Shown in pieces: positions 1-7,427 of a stretch of DNA of 64,000 nt; position 1 is the first letter of the stretch; each line of letters starts with the position of its first letter. Location of the stretch: NCBI GenBank assembly GCA_018604165.1, contig CP075895.1, positions 930,001 through 994,000 of the forward strand. The letters are read 5' to 3'. The translations under genes were made by a program, and so were the position numbers. The notes below the pieces were generated by a model. The model ran no database searches and was not told where the DNA came from. It saw nothing but the letters and a program-made list of their open reading frames with translations. The DNA is from Chitinophagaceae bacterium LGM1. Lineage in GTDB: Bacteria; Bacteroidota; Bacteroidia; Chitinophagales; Chitinophagaceae.

Positions 1-471
1 ATTCTCCTCAACATTTTCTAAGTATGAACTATGACTTTTATGAAGTGTAAACAACTCATAAGTACTAGATTTCTTTGAGTTTAAGTACATTTTTATCATT
101 ACCCAGTCTTCATATAATACTACTCGTCTCTCTACTTCCTCCAAATCATCTCCAGGCATTGTGAGATAATATAGGATCAAAAATGCTTCAAGTTGTGACC
201 TTACAAGTGTTGAAGAGTTTAATCCATGACCAGTCAAACATAAGAATGTAATAGCTTCCTGATAACTCATACCCACGCTAAACACTCCAATAAGGCTTGC
301 CAAATAAAAGTCGAAGTCCTCTTCTAATAAGTCTGTACGCTCTGTCTTGTCGATATAATAAAGACACTTCTTAGCTGCGCTACTCATGTCCTTAGATAAA
401 CGGAAATCAAACCCGTACTTAAGGAAGGAGCGTTTAATAAACTGTATAATATAGTGAAGCTTAGGTTTCAA
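1..471 (-). CDS. Partial DUF5677-like hypothetical protein (3' part beyond window)
   Basis: An open frame of 157 codons runs off the left edge, so only the N-terminal part is visible. The first possible start after an in-frame TAA is a TTG at 471 (MKPKLHYIIQFIKRSF); an ATG lies 28 codons further in, at 387. A helix-rich stretch with 'LVRSQLEAFLILYYLTM' resembles the motif of DUF5677-type proteins, which often occur in defence islands. It lies 23 nt after the gene at 495-1658 on the same strand, so the two probably share a transcript. The family call is tentative. Confidence 0.5.
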   Translation of the reverse strand, partial: MKPKLHYIIQFIKRSFLKYGFDFRLSKDMSSAAKKCLYYIDKTERTDLLEEDFDFYLASLIGVFSVGMSYQEAITFLCLTGHGLNSSTLVRSQLEAFLILYYLTMPGDDLEEVERRVVLYEDWVMIKMYLNSKKSSTYELFTLHKSHSSYLENVEEN

Positions 472-494
472 TGATTATTCTATAGTTTAGTGTA

Positions 495-1658
495 CTAATC
501 GTTAAATCTATATCTTTCTAACGGCTTAAATTGTCCATCACCATAAAGATTCTCTTCCCCTGCAATTGCTTTTTCTAGTTCTTCATTGTATTCCCATTCG
601 CTTTCAATGTATGCCCAATTTTGATCGTAATAATCTTGTGCTTTGAATAAGATTACTCCTAAACACTTCTTAAGTTGTCTTTTATACTTGTACATTTCTG
701 TAAAATTGATTAAGGCATTCTCCCAATACTCAATTTTATCATGCATAAGTGGTATGAACACAAAACCACAACCAGTTCTTGATATGTTTATTCTGTAGGG
801 CAATGAGAAACTGTTTGCTTTAACGTCTTCAATTGTTTTTAGGTAGCGTTGCTTAAACTCAGCTAACTCGTATCTCTTAAGTTTAGCTATTTCCCTAATG
901 ATGGGATAATACATCAATGTATTTTTTTGTTCATCAACTCGTATCTTATCATAAAAACTATTGATTAAAAAAGCTATATCATAGTCATCTGCATCGGCAT
1001 TTAGATTCTTTAAAGTTTCTATATACTTCTCATCAATAGTGGTTTCATCATCAGTATTTAGAAAATGTGCTAAAACATACTGTTCAGGGAAGTTGTTGAT
1101 AATCGTCTTATGTTTAATGTAAATCCTTTCCCTAAACTTCAGGTATTCATTTAGCTCTGCTGGAGTAATTAAGTATCTACATACCCAATGATAATCCTCT
1201 ATATGGAACAAGTGAATGTTGCCGACTTCGCTACTCTCATAGAACTTCAAAAAATGGTTAGTCTCTGTCAATAAATCACTATTCGGGGCATAAATGATAA
1301 TCTTATTTACATTAGCAAGCGTAGCCTTAGATACATCTATAGTATGTTCGCGTCTATTAGTAATTAGAATATGAGGGTGAGAATTAAAGAAATCAATGCT
1401 GTCCTTAATCTGCTTTTTTGCTTTTTTTAAAACGACATTGTTGAACCACTTATTTTCGTCAATTGCAGTTTTTATCTCGTCCTTATTCCTTTCCTTTATT
1501 TGTATTATAAACAATAAGTCATCTAAGAGTATGATATTATCAGCAAGTTCCTTTTGTTCTCCAGGGGTTGGATAAAACTCATTTTTATCAAAGGTAAACT
1601 CCTTGTAAAATACATTTTGGTTAATACTTGTTATGGCATGTTCTGATGCTGTACTCAT
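495..1658 (-). CDS. Hypothetical protein, possible PD-(D/E)XK-type nuclease fold
   Basis: 387 residues, complete, ATG to TAG. Near the N-terminus, 'GEQKELADNIILLDDLL' followed by 'FIIQIKERN' has the layout of a PD-(D/E)XK core: an early Glu, an Asp at the end of a beta hairpin, then Q-x-K in the next strand. This is a pattern match only. The remainder is alpha/beta without a recognised domain. There is no in-frame TGA over 387 codons and its glycines are GGN, so it follows the standard code, unlike the block just to its right. It is the upstream partner of the DUF5677-like gene. Confidence 0.6.
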   Translation of the reverse strand: MSTASEHAITSINQNVFYKEFTFDKNEFYPTPGEQKELADNIILLDDLLFIIQIKERNKDEIKTAIDENKWFNNVVLKKAKKQIKDSIDFFNSHPHILITNRREHTIDVSKATLANVNKIIIYAPNSDLLTETNHFLKFYESSEVGNIHLFHIEDYHWVCRYLITPAELNEYLKFRERIYIKHKTIINNFPEQYVLAHFLNTDDETTIDEKYIETLKNLNADADDYDIAFLINSFYDKIRVDEQKNTLMYYPIIREIAKLKRYELAEFKQRYLKTIEDVKANSFSLPYRINISRTGCGFVFIPLMHDKIEYWENALINFTEMYKYKRQLKKCLGVILFKAQDYYDQNWAYIESEWEYNEELEKAIAGEENLYGDGQFKPLERYRFND

Positions 1659-1880
1659 GTTATTTCATATGACAATGCAAACTTCGTCTATTTGTAGTAA
1701 TAATGTAAAGTAATTCAACACGGCAAAGACAAGTTTTCTCTTGAAAAACTAATCTGTATTTATATACTTGTATCTAGTCAAGCTATAGTAATGTGACTTC
1801 AAACATTATTGGCTTGTTTACGGCTATCAGGCTATATGATTGTATGTACTATGAGTTTTTGAGATTTGCTTATCTATAAA

Positions 1881-1905
1881 ACGTGGTTCAATTCCCCGTG
1901 GGACC
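1881..1905 (+). repeat. tRNA 3'-end-like fragment, candidate attachment site
   Basis: The segment contains a T-loop-like GGTTCAATTCCCC, then TGGGACC, which could be the 3' half of an acceptor stem. The T-stem would have one mismatch. No matching 5' acceptor (GGTCCCA), D-arm or anticodon arm is found upstream, so it is not a whole tRNA. Integrases often leave such 3' tRNA pieces at the edge of an element, and a tyrosine recombinase gene starts 590 bp downstream. I did not find the second copy in this window. Confidence 0.3.
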
Positions 1906-1955
1906 GTATGAGAGCAATGTTATACAGAAACTAGATACTTACAATATAACGCCTG

Positions 1956-1979
1956 ACACCAATGGTCTGGGTGTTTTTT
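1956..1979 (+). terminator. Weak terminator-like hairpin
   Basis: ACACC and GGTGT form a 5-bp stem around a 9-nt loop and are followed by a run of T. It sits about 50 nt after the tRNA-3'-like fragment, where a tRNA terminator would be expected. Confidence 0.35.
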
Positions 1980-2106
1980 ATTTTATAACATATCTTTTCA
2001 AAAGTCAACATCCTTTGCCTTGGTAAAGCCTAACAACATTATTTCAATTATCACTTGCAATAAGTCAAGCTATCAGTATTGTGCTGTTATATAAATTGAT
2101 TGAGCA

Positions 2107-2517
2107 ATGGTAATTGAGTTATTGTTATTTACTCTTTACCATTTGCAGATGCCTATCATCGAAAGAGCAAAGATGAAAGTATGCACCTTTTGTTGGGAGT
2201 TTCACGACCAATATATGAAAGGTGTAGATTTTAGTTATGCAAGAAAAGAAGCAATAACAGAATGTTGGCTTTGCCAACAGTATATGTGTGCCGACTGCCA
2301 GGCAAGTTCACAAAAGGAATTAAAAGAAGATGTTTTGAGCATCTATTGATTAATGATGTGCAAGCGTTGTATAACACAAGTGCGAAGATTAACTACTTGG
2401 CACAAAGAGTATGAGCAAATAGTAGAAAAATGACTAGATAAGTTTAAGACCGCTATCCGTAAAGAGATTTATATCCTAACCCAAGCAAAACATGCCGTTA
2501 GTGATAGACACCTATAG
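2107..2517 (+). CDS. Cys-rich small protein with two in-frame UGA codons (UGA read as Gly)
   Basis: With the standard code this frame stops at TGA 2347-2349. Reading through it and a second TGA at 2431-2433 gives 136 residues ending at TAG 2515-2517. The Cys pairs then continue across the first TGA: CTFC, CWLC, CADC, then CKRC, which suggests one zinc-binding protein rather than a short one plus debris. Trp is encoded by TGG three times, so UGA is unlikely to be Trp here. The start could also be ATG 2149 or 2173 (MKVCTFC). Its end overlaps the start of the recombinase by 26 nt in another frame, as in a compact operon. Function unknown. Confidence 0.6.
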
Positions 2518-3463
2518 CGACTACTTTTTCTATCTTCAATACAGAAGACGTTCTGTTGAAACAACCGTCACGGCAAATAAACTTGCTCTTAAATACTTTT
2601 CATCCCTTTACGGAAACATGGAAACGCACAAGTTGACACCAATACACATGGTGAGATTTCATGAGAAGTTAATTCAGACCAAAAGGTTGCAAAGAAATAA
2701 TAAGGGAGAATACGAACTCCTTAGTAGATACTCAATATACAAGATAATGGTGAAGCTAAGAGCTTATATAAGACGGTTGGAAAGTGATTGATTACTTTGA
2801 GACTTGAAACCGATTGATGTTCCTATAGGTAACGTTCCACGTCCTTTGCCTAAGCACATTGAAAAGGAAGACCTAAAGAGGATTTTACTGCATTTAGAGA
2901 AAAAGGTAAAGAACCTAAAAAGTACATCGAGTAAAAATGCAAAGTATAGTGCGTACTTGAATCGTGCGATTATCCGATTTTTATATACGACTGGGCTTCG
3001 TAATGCTGAATTAAGACTAATAAAACTACATGATATAAATCTAAACACGCTAACGGGACAAGTTTTAGGAAAGTGAAATAAGTTTGCGCCGATAACTTTT
3101 AGCCAAACAGCAATGCAGCATTTGGTTGAATATCTTGATGTGAAGAAAGAGACATTTCCAGGCGAGGCTATTGATTATGTTTTTACACCATACATACGCA
3201 GAAAAAATCAGTTTTATACTGAACATGGTTTGAATTGCTTGGTAAAAACTATTGGTATTTCAGCGGGTGTATGATTTACGAATTGTCATAGTTTTCGCCA
3301 TTCATTGGCCACGCATCTTGTGCAAGATGGCGTTAATATAGTTCAGGTTAGAGATAAACTTCGCCATAGTTCGTTGACAGTAACAAATATGTACGTATGG
3401 AGTAACCCGACAGAACAGATGTCTTTAACACAGGGCATTGACGCAACGTTACTAAAAGAATAA
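2492..3463 (+). CDS. Tyrosine recombinase/integrase with four in-frame UGA codons
   Basis: One continuous frame of 323 residues from ATG 2492 to TAA 3461-3463 if TGA at 2789, 2798, 3074 and 3272 is translated. The N-terminal part (about residues 1-100) is a SAM-like core-binding domain. The catalytic domain shows Arg I in 'TTGLRNAELR', the beta-hairpin Lys in 'VLGK-UGA-NK', the box III 'HSFRHSLATHL', the second His in 'LRHSSLTVTNMY', and the nucleophilic Tyr in the same segment. The family consensus at the hairpin is GKGNK, so UGA = Gly restores it exactly. Under the standard code the protein ends after 99 residues and has no active site. TGG is used for the one clear Trp. Confidence 0.85.
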
Positions 3464-3507
3464 AGGCAAGTTAGACGGCTAAAGATCTTTCTTTATCAAC
3501 TTAAAAG

Positions 3508-3545
3508 ATTATCAATAACTGATAATTTGGGAATGATAATTATCA
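3508..3545. promoter_or_regulatory. Clustered TTATCA/TGATAA inverted repeats between integrase and toxin gene
   Basis: ATTATCA at 3508-3514 and TGATAAT at 3520-3526 form an inverted repeat with a 5-nt gap. A perfect 12-bp palindrome, TGATAATTATCA, follows at 3534-3545. A further TTATCAA lies at about 3493. The shared half-site suggests binding of one dimeric protein, either as an operator for the toxin gene or as recombinase arm sites. No binding protein is known. Confidence 0.4.
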
Positions 3546-3709
3546 ATTTAATAGATTGGCTTGCATTCACCCCAAACTATCATAGGATAAGATATACAAT
3601 GTCAATATAAAATCTTTCAAAAAGAGGAATCTGTAAAGATTCGAAAATGGCTTCGTAGGCGGTAACTATCTAGGCAAGACATTATTATTTTACCTCTTAA
3701 CGAAACGCC

Positions 3710-4255
3710 ATGACGAAAGAATACCAACTAGACATCTGCCTGAAAGAACTATCTGAATGAAAAAACACTTTTTTAGAAAGCTACAAAATTGCCTTGCGAG
3801 AGGATTTTGTGACTAACAACTCGCCTAAAGAGCACAATTTTCTAAACCATGTAACTAGTTTCTTAATGATGTTGAAAAGAAACAGTTACCCACTTGTAAA
3901 GAAGCCATTTAAGAAACGAGAAATTGTTGTTGTAAGCTTTTGATTAAATGTTGGTTCGGAAGTCTCTTTTGAAAGGCCATGTTTGATCTATAAAGATTCA
4001 AAGAGCACTCTTTGAGAGGATGTAATTGTAATCCCACTGACAACAGCAACGATTGACAAAAAGCAAGATGCATTTGATGTCTATGTGCCTAAAGACACTA
4101 AGAATTGTCTGTATGCCAACTCTTGGGCTCGTCTTCGTCAACTCCGTTCTGTATCCATTAAGAGACTAGGAAAGGTAGTGTGAATAATTGAAGATGATAA
4201 AGTGAAAGAAGCAATAAACACTAGGGTTAAAGAAATGCTTTGAACCGAAGCATAA
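3710..4255 (+). CDS. PemK/MazF-family toxin with five in-frame UGA codons
   Basis: Continuous frame of 181 residues from ATG 3710 to TAA 4253 if TGA at 3758, 3941, 4013, 4181 and 4241 is translated. After a helical N-terminal extension of about 70 residues comes the SH3-like MazF core: 'KKREIVVVSF-UGA-LNVGSE', then 'FERPCLIY', 'EDVIVIPLTT', and a C-terminal 'IKRLGKVV-UGA-IIEDDKV' ending in 'KEML-UGA-TEA'. The family has Gly before the NxGSE segment and commonly ends in LLG, so Gly suits UGA. MazF-type proteins are usually mRNA interferases. With the standard code only 16 residues would be made. No antitoxin gene is seen. A terminator follows directly. Confidence 0.8.
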
Positions 4256-4258
4256 GAA

Positions 4259-4285
4259 AACCCCTCACGAAGAGGGGTTATTCTT
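4259..4285 (+). terminator. Rho-independent terminator of the UGA-containing block
   Basis: AACCCCTC (4259-4266) pairs with GAGGGGTT (4272-4279) around a 5-nt loop, followed by ATTCTT. It begins 4 nt after the TAA of the MazF-like gene, supporting 4255 as the true gene end. Confidence 0.75.
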
Positions 4286-4429
4286 AAATGATCCTCAATG
4301 ACATTTCTGTTGAGGCAACGCTCACTAATAGGTGAAACGTTAAATGAATGTACTGGCACTATAATCACTTTTTAAAGAAATACAAGCCCAAGTGGCTCCC
4401 ATATTGTAAAACAAAAACACAATCAGATT

Positions 4430-4726
4430 ATGGGACATTGGAAAAGACAACCCCAGGAACGAGACGGTAGCTACGAGTTCTCTGGACAGTTATACGCTAC
4501 CAAAGGAGTGTCTAACGAACTATCTGCAGACGAAATCTTGTCTATCTATCAGGATGTACAAGCATTTGCAAAGAACAAACACGGCATTGATTACCTGCAA
4601 GTCTATAAAGACGAGAAAGGCAGAAAGCTGTTTTTCATAGACCAATTAAATAGGGAAATGATAAATAGTGGTGAGTATGCAGAAGAGGATAATCATTGCA
4701 CTTTGATGTTTGCAAGCGAATACTAA
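4430..4726 (+). CDS. Small acidic hypothetical protein
   Basis: 98 residues, ATG to TAA, standard code with GGN glycines and no internal TGA. It has no signal peptide or membrane segment. The C-terminal half ('FFIDQLNREMI' and 'NHCTLMFASEY') looks like a compact soluble domain. I do not recognise the family. It is the first standard-code gene right of the UGA block, which places the block's right limit between 4285 and 4430. Confidence 0.6.
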   Translation: MGHWKRQPQERDGSYEFSGQLYATKGVSNELSADEILSIYQDVQAFAKNKHGIDYLQVYKDEKGRKLFFIDQLNREMINSGEYAEEDNHCTLMFASEY

Positions 4727-4912
4727 CTAAAGATGGTAAACGGGTATACCTGGTGCAGATAGCCTTCGGCGAGTAACTTGCTCCATTTACGCAGCTTAAA
4801 GCATGAAGCGTATATAGTCAAGACTTTGGGGAAAGGGCTGCATTCCGCGTTTGTACTTCAAGCCTCCTGTTCTCAGGGGGCTATTTGTAATGCGGACTTT
4901 GTATTACAAATA
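4727..4912. repeat. Intergenic region with nested inverted repeats
   Basis: A strong hairpin (AGCCTCCTG, 4-nt loop, CAGGGGGCT) spans 4861-4882. A second inverted repeat, TTTGTAAT and ATTACAAA, spans about 4884-4910. On the minus strand, about 40 codons (4723-4850) are open and read plausibly ('KWSKLLAEGYLHQVYP'), but no start or family is apparent. It may be a dispersed repeat, a remnant gene end or a structured RNA. Confidence 0.35.
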
Positions 4913-4923
4913 TGCTATTTTTG
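4898..4923 (+). promoter_or_regulatory. Candidate promoter of the CBASS operon, possibly leaderless
   Basis: TATTTTTG at 4916-4923 fits the Bacteroidota -7 consensus TAnnTTTG. A TTTG lies upstream at 4898-4901, closer than usual. The GTG start at 4928 is only 4 nt after the box, so transcription would begin at or next to the start codon. Confidence 0.45.
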
Positions 4924-4927
4924 AGTT

Positions 4928-5704
4928 GTGACAGACATTAATACATATCTCACATCTCTTGCTGAAAAACTTGTTCTTGATGATCCTCTTAAGGAGAAAA
5001 TTGAGACTTCCATTGGACATCTACGTTCAAAAATATGGGGTCTGTTTCAAGAAAAGCTACTCAATATAACCGTTTTTGGTTCATATGACCGTGGGACGAT
5101 TATTCCGATTGGAGCAGATATCGATGTTGATATACTTGTTGTGTTTAAGCAGAATGAACTTCAGCCAGATACTTATTTGAAACATATACGTGACTTCTGT
5201 GAAAAAAACTATCCTAAATCCGAAATATACCAAGATCATCCAACCATTGTCATAGAGTTGAATCATATAAAGTTTGAGATTGCACCCTCTTTTAGCCACT
5301 CAAATGGTAGCGTAAAAATACCTGCATCCAGAAGTGAGAAAGTATCTTGGATATCTACTTCACCAGCAGACTTTAAAAGTAAGCTACTGGCAAAAGATAA
5401 AGGCAATAAGGGATTGATAATACCGCTAGTAAAGTTATTTAAATATTGGAACAACCTGAATGGCAAACCTTTTACTTCTTATGAGTTAGAACGGTTTATT
5501 ATAGGCAAAGAATATTTCTCATCAACATTACGTGAATATTATTTTGCTGTTTCAACTGGCTTAGATTCGTTAGCTAATACAGAGAAGCAAAAGGCAGCAG
5601 TTGCTAAATTGAAAGAATGTAACAGAAGAATAAAAGGCCTTGAGCAAATAAAGGTATTCGAGTATATAGAAAATGAATTGCAAACATTCCTGCCTCCAAT
5701 ATAG
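4928..5704 (+). CDS. CBASS cyclic-oligonucleotide synthase 1 (SMODS-type CD-NTase)
   Basis: 258 residues, GTG start, TAG stop. The nucleotidyltransferase signature 'FGSYDRGTIIP' begins at residue 50 and is followed by the metal-binding acidic cluster 'ADIDVDILVVF' (Asp 64, 66, 68). The third acidic position is in 'IKFEIAPSF', where Glu117 replaces the more usual Asp. CD-NTases make cyclic di- or trinucleotides in response to phage infection, and these activate a nearby effector. The next gene encodes a membrane effector and the third gene a second CD-NTase, so this is a type I-like CBASS without the Cap2/Cap3 ancillary genes. The product cannot be predicted from sequence. Confidence 0.85.
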   Translation: MTDINTYLTSLAEKLVLDDPLKEKIETSIGHLRSKIWGLFQEKLLNITVFGSYDRGTIIPIGADIDVDILVVFKQNELQPDTYLKHIRDFCEKNYPKSEIYQDHPTIVIELNHIKFEIAPSFSHSNGSVKIPASRSEKVSWISTSPADFKSKLLAKDKGNKGLIIPLVKLFKYWNNLNGKPFTSYELERFIIGKEYFSSTLREYYFAVSTGLDSLANTEKQKAAVAKLKECNRRIKGLEQIKVFEYIENELQTFLPPI

Positions 5705-5760
5705 TCTATACATCTTATACACTGTAAACTTTATGTATCTTCAGTTTTCGAACAATAAGT

Positions 5761-6543
5761 ATGGCAGCACTATATGCACCTCAATACAATCTTTATAAAA
5801 TCATAGGCAAGATAAAACTAGCTTCAAATCTCGCTTTCTGGTTGATTTTTATACTGTCTATCATCCCAACGGGATTGAAGTTACTTAATTTCACTTGGGC
5901 TATCGATGATTTGCTGAATATTTTGAATATAATACTGATACTAGTTTACTTTGTTCTTGACGTAATAACTGATCAAATATTAATTCCACAAGCAGAACAA
6001 AAAAGGAGAGACGATTTTATTGACAATTCGTTCGATTCAAAGTTTTCAGTAAATAATTCAGTTCAGTATTATGATAATGAAGAAGTAAACTATGGACTTT
6101 ATAAAGCAGCCACAAATCAATTTCAAAATTGTTTTACCACTTATTCTCTCATTAAATTAATAACTCCTCAAAAAATTGTAATTCCGTCTGTTATTGTAAT
6201 TGTAATTTGGATAGTTGCTTATTTTGGCTTTAAAGAAGTGCCATTTTTCTTATCGTTACTACAAGTGTTATTTTCAGCAAGCATACTTGGAGGTTTAATA
6301 AAACATTTAATTCTGTTCAATAGGCTGTCAGTTATTTACGATGATTGGGTTAAGCTTTTCCAATATGAAGATTTTGACGATGCAAGCATCAAGTATAATA
6401 GCTCGATAATTAGGAATTGGTTACGCTATGAAACTTTGGTAGCTAAAATATCGGCGGATATTCCTGATACTTTTTTCAATAAACATAATTCACGTCTTAC
6501 CCAGGACTGGATGGCTTTAAAAGTTAAGTATAATATACATTAA
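5761..6543 (+). CDS. S-4TM family CBASS membrane effector
   Basis: 260 residues with four hydrophobic segments in two pairs (about residues 22-42, 51-69, 139-157 and 160-180). Between the pairs is a soluble part with 'QKRRDDFIDNSF', typical of the SMODS-associated four-TM (S-4TM) family. Such effectors are thought to disrupt the inner membrane when the cyclic nucleotide binds. The gene lies 56 nt after the first CD-NTase and 2 nt before the second, in the same direction, so co-transcription is very likely. Confidence 0.8.
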   Translation: MAALYAPQYNLYKIIGKIKLASNLAFWLIFILSIIPTGLKLLNFTWAIDDLLNILNIILILVYFVLDVITDQILIPQAEQKRRDDFIDNSFDSKFSVNNSVQYYDNEEVNYGLYKAATNQFQNCFTTYSLIKLITPQKIVIPSVIVIVIWIVAYFGFKEVPFFLSLLQVLFSASILGGLIKHLILFNRLSVIYDDWVKLFQYEDFDDASIKYNSSIIRNWLRYETLVAKISADIPDTFFNKHNSRLTQDWMALKVKYNIH

Positions 6544-6545
6544 TC

Positions 6546-7352
6546 ATGGCTGTATCGATTGATAACTATTTAAGAACACTAGCATCCAGTTATTATTTGA
6601 AGAATGACTCAACTGAGGTTGAGAAAATAAGTAAATCTCTTGCAAATCTATTGTCCAATTTAGATAAGGAGTTAGGTGTACTTATTAAACGTAGATTTGT
6701 CTTTGGATCGTATGACCGTGATACCATTTTACCACGTTCTATTGATAGTAGATCTGATGTGGACATAATGGTAGTATTCAATCATACTGAATACGAACGT
6801 ACTCCAGAAACATATCGTGCTTGGCTGAAGAACTTTGCAGACAAATATTACAAAGACAGATACGATTCTGAGGTTGTAAAATCTTTCCCGACTGTTACAA
6901 TTAAGCTAAATCATATAAGGTATGACTTAGTTCCTGCGAAAGAAACGGAGTATCAGTATGTAACTAACACGCTATATATTCCCGATGGTGGTAGTAATTG
7001 GAGGACTACAGACCCTAATGATGTTAAAAAGAAATTGACAGAAGCGAATACACGCTACAACAATGTAGTGAGACCGATTATTAGACTTATGAAAGGTTGG
7101 AATAGTACCAATAGCTATCCATTTGATTCGTATGATTTAGAGATGAACATTATTGGCATGAACTTTCATGGTGACAATGTGCAATCAGGATTAATTTGGG
7201 CTGCAAGATATCTATCCATAGCTAATACACAGACACAAAATGATAAATTAGCTAGTTTGCAATACAATATTGGTAAAATGGAAGAATCGTTAAACGATAA
7301 CGATTTGGAAAATGCGAAACGATGGCTTCATAGGGTATTTCCAAATGCTTAA
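6546..7352 (+). CDS. CBASS cyclic-oligonucleotide synthase 2 (SMODS-type CD-NTase)
   Basis: 268 residues, ATG to TAA. 'FGSYDRDTILP' starts near residue 53, followed by 'SDVDIMVVF' (Asp 71 and 73) and the third acidic residue in 'IRYDLVPAK' (Asp127), so all three metal ligands have the usual identity. It is clearly paralogous to the CD-NTase at 4928-5704 but much diverged. Two synthases around one effector are unusual: one may be regulatory, or they may respond to different triggers or make different signals. It is the last gene of the operon; the next gene is convergent. Confidence 0.85.
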   Translation: MAVSIDNYLRTLASSYYLKNDSTEVEKISKSLANLLSNLDKELGVLIKRRFVFGSYDRDTILPRSIDSRSDVDIMVVFNHTEYERTPETYRAWLKNFADKYYKDRYDSEVVKSFPTVTIKLNHIRYDLVPAKETEYQYVTNTLYIPDGGSNWRTTDPNDVKKKLTEANTRYNNVVRPIIRLMKGWNSTNSYPFDSYDLEMNIIGMNFHGDNVQSGLIWAARYLSIANTQTQNDKLASLQYNIGKMEESLNDNDLENAKRWLHRVFPNA

Positions 7353-7427
7353 AATCGACAAAAATGACTTCTGTTCCAAACGAGCTTTCATTATGGCTTA
7401 AGCATATATAGTTCCTGGCTACAGTTA

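Larger units (their letters stand above)
1659..2106. other. Intergenic stretch of about 450 nt with a tRNA-3'-like fragment
   Basis: No convincing protein gene on either strand. It holds a tRNA-3'-end-like sequence (1881-1905) and a weak terminator-like hairpin (1956-1979). An imperfect direct repeat, agtcaagctat followed by agta-tgtg, occurs at about 1777-1796 and 2063-2083. The stretch separates standard-code genes on the left from the UGA-containing block on the right, so it may hold the left junction of an inserted element. Confidence 0.4.

Noticed and set aside
1826-1905. A complete tRNA gene ending at 1905
   Set aside because: No 5' acceptor strand, D-arm or anticodon arm can be folded upstream; only the 3' part resembles a tRNA.
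2107-4255. UGA as tryptophan (code 4) or selenocysteine in the recoded block
   Set aside because: The block uses TGG for Trp. Conserved family positions call for Gly at several UGAs, and no SECIS-like hairpin follows them. Selenocysteine at 11 sites in three unrelated proteins is implausible.
2107-4255. Ordinary pseudogene decay of the integrase and toxin
   Set aside because: Decay would also give TAA, TAG and frameshifts; only TGA occurs, and catalytic motifs are all kept.
4138-4368. Minus-strand open frame opposite the MazF-like gene end
   Set aside because: It is a shadow of the toxin gene and crosses its terminator; the composition is not protein-like.
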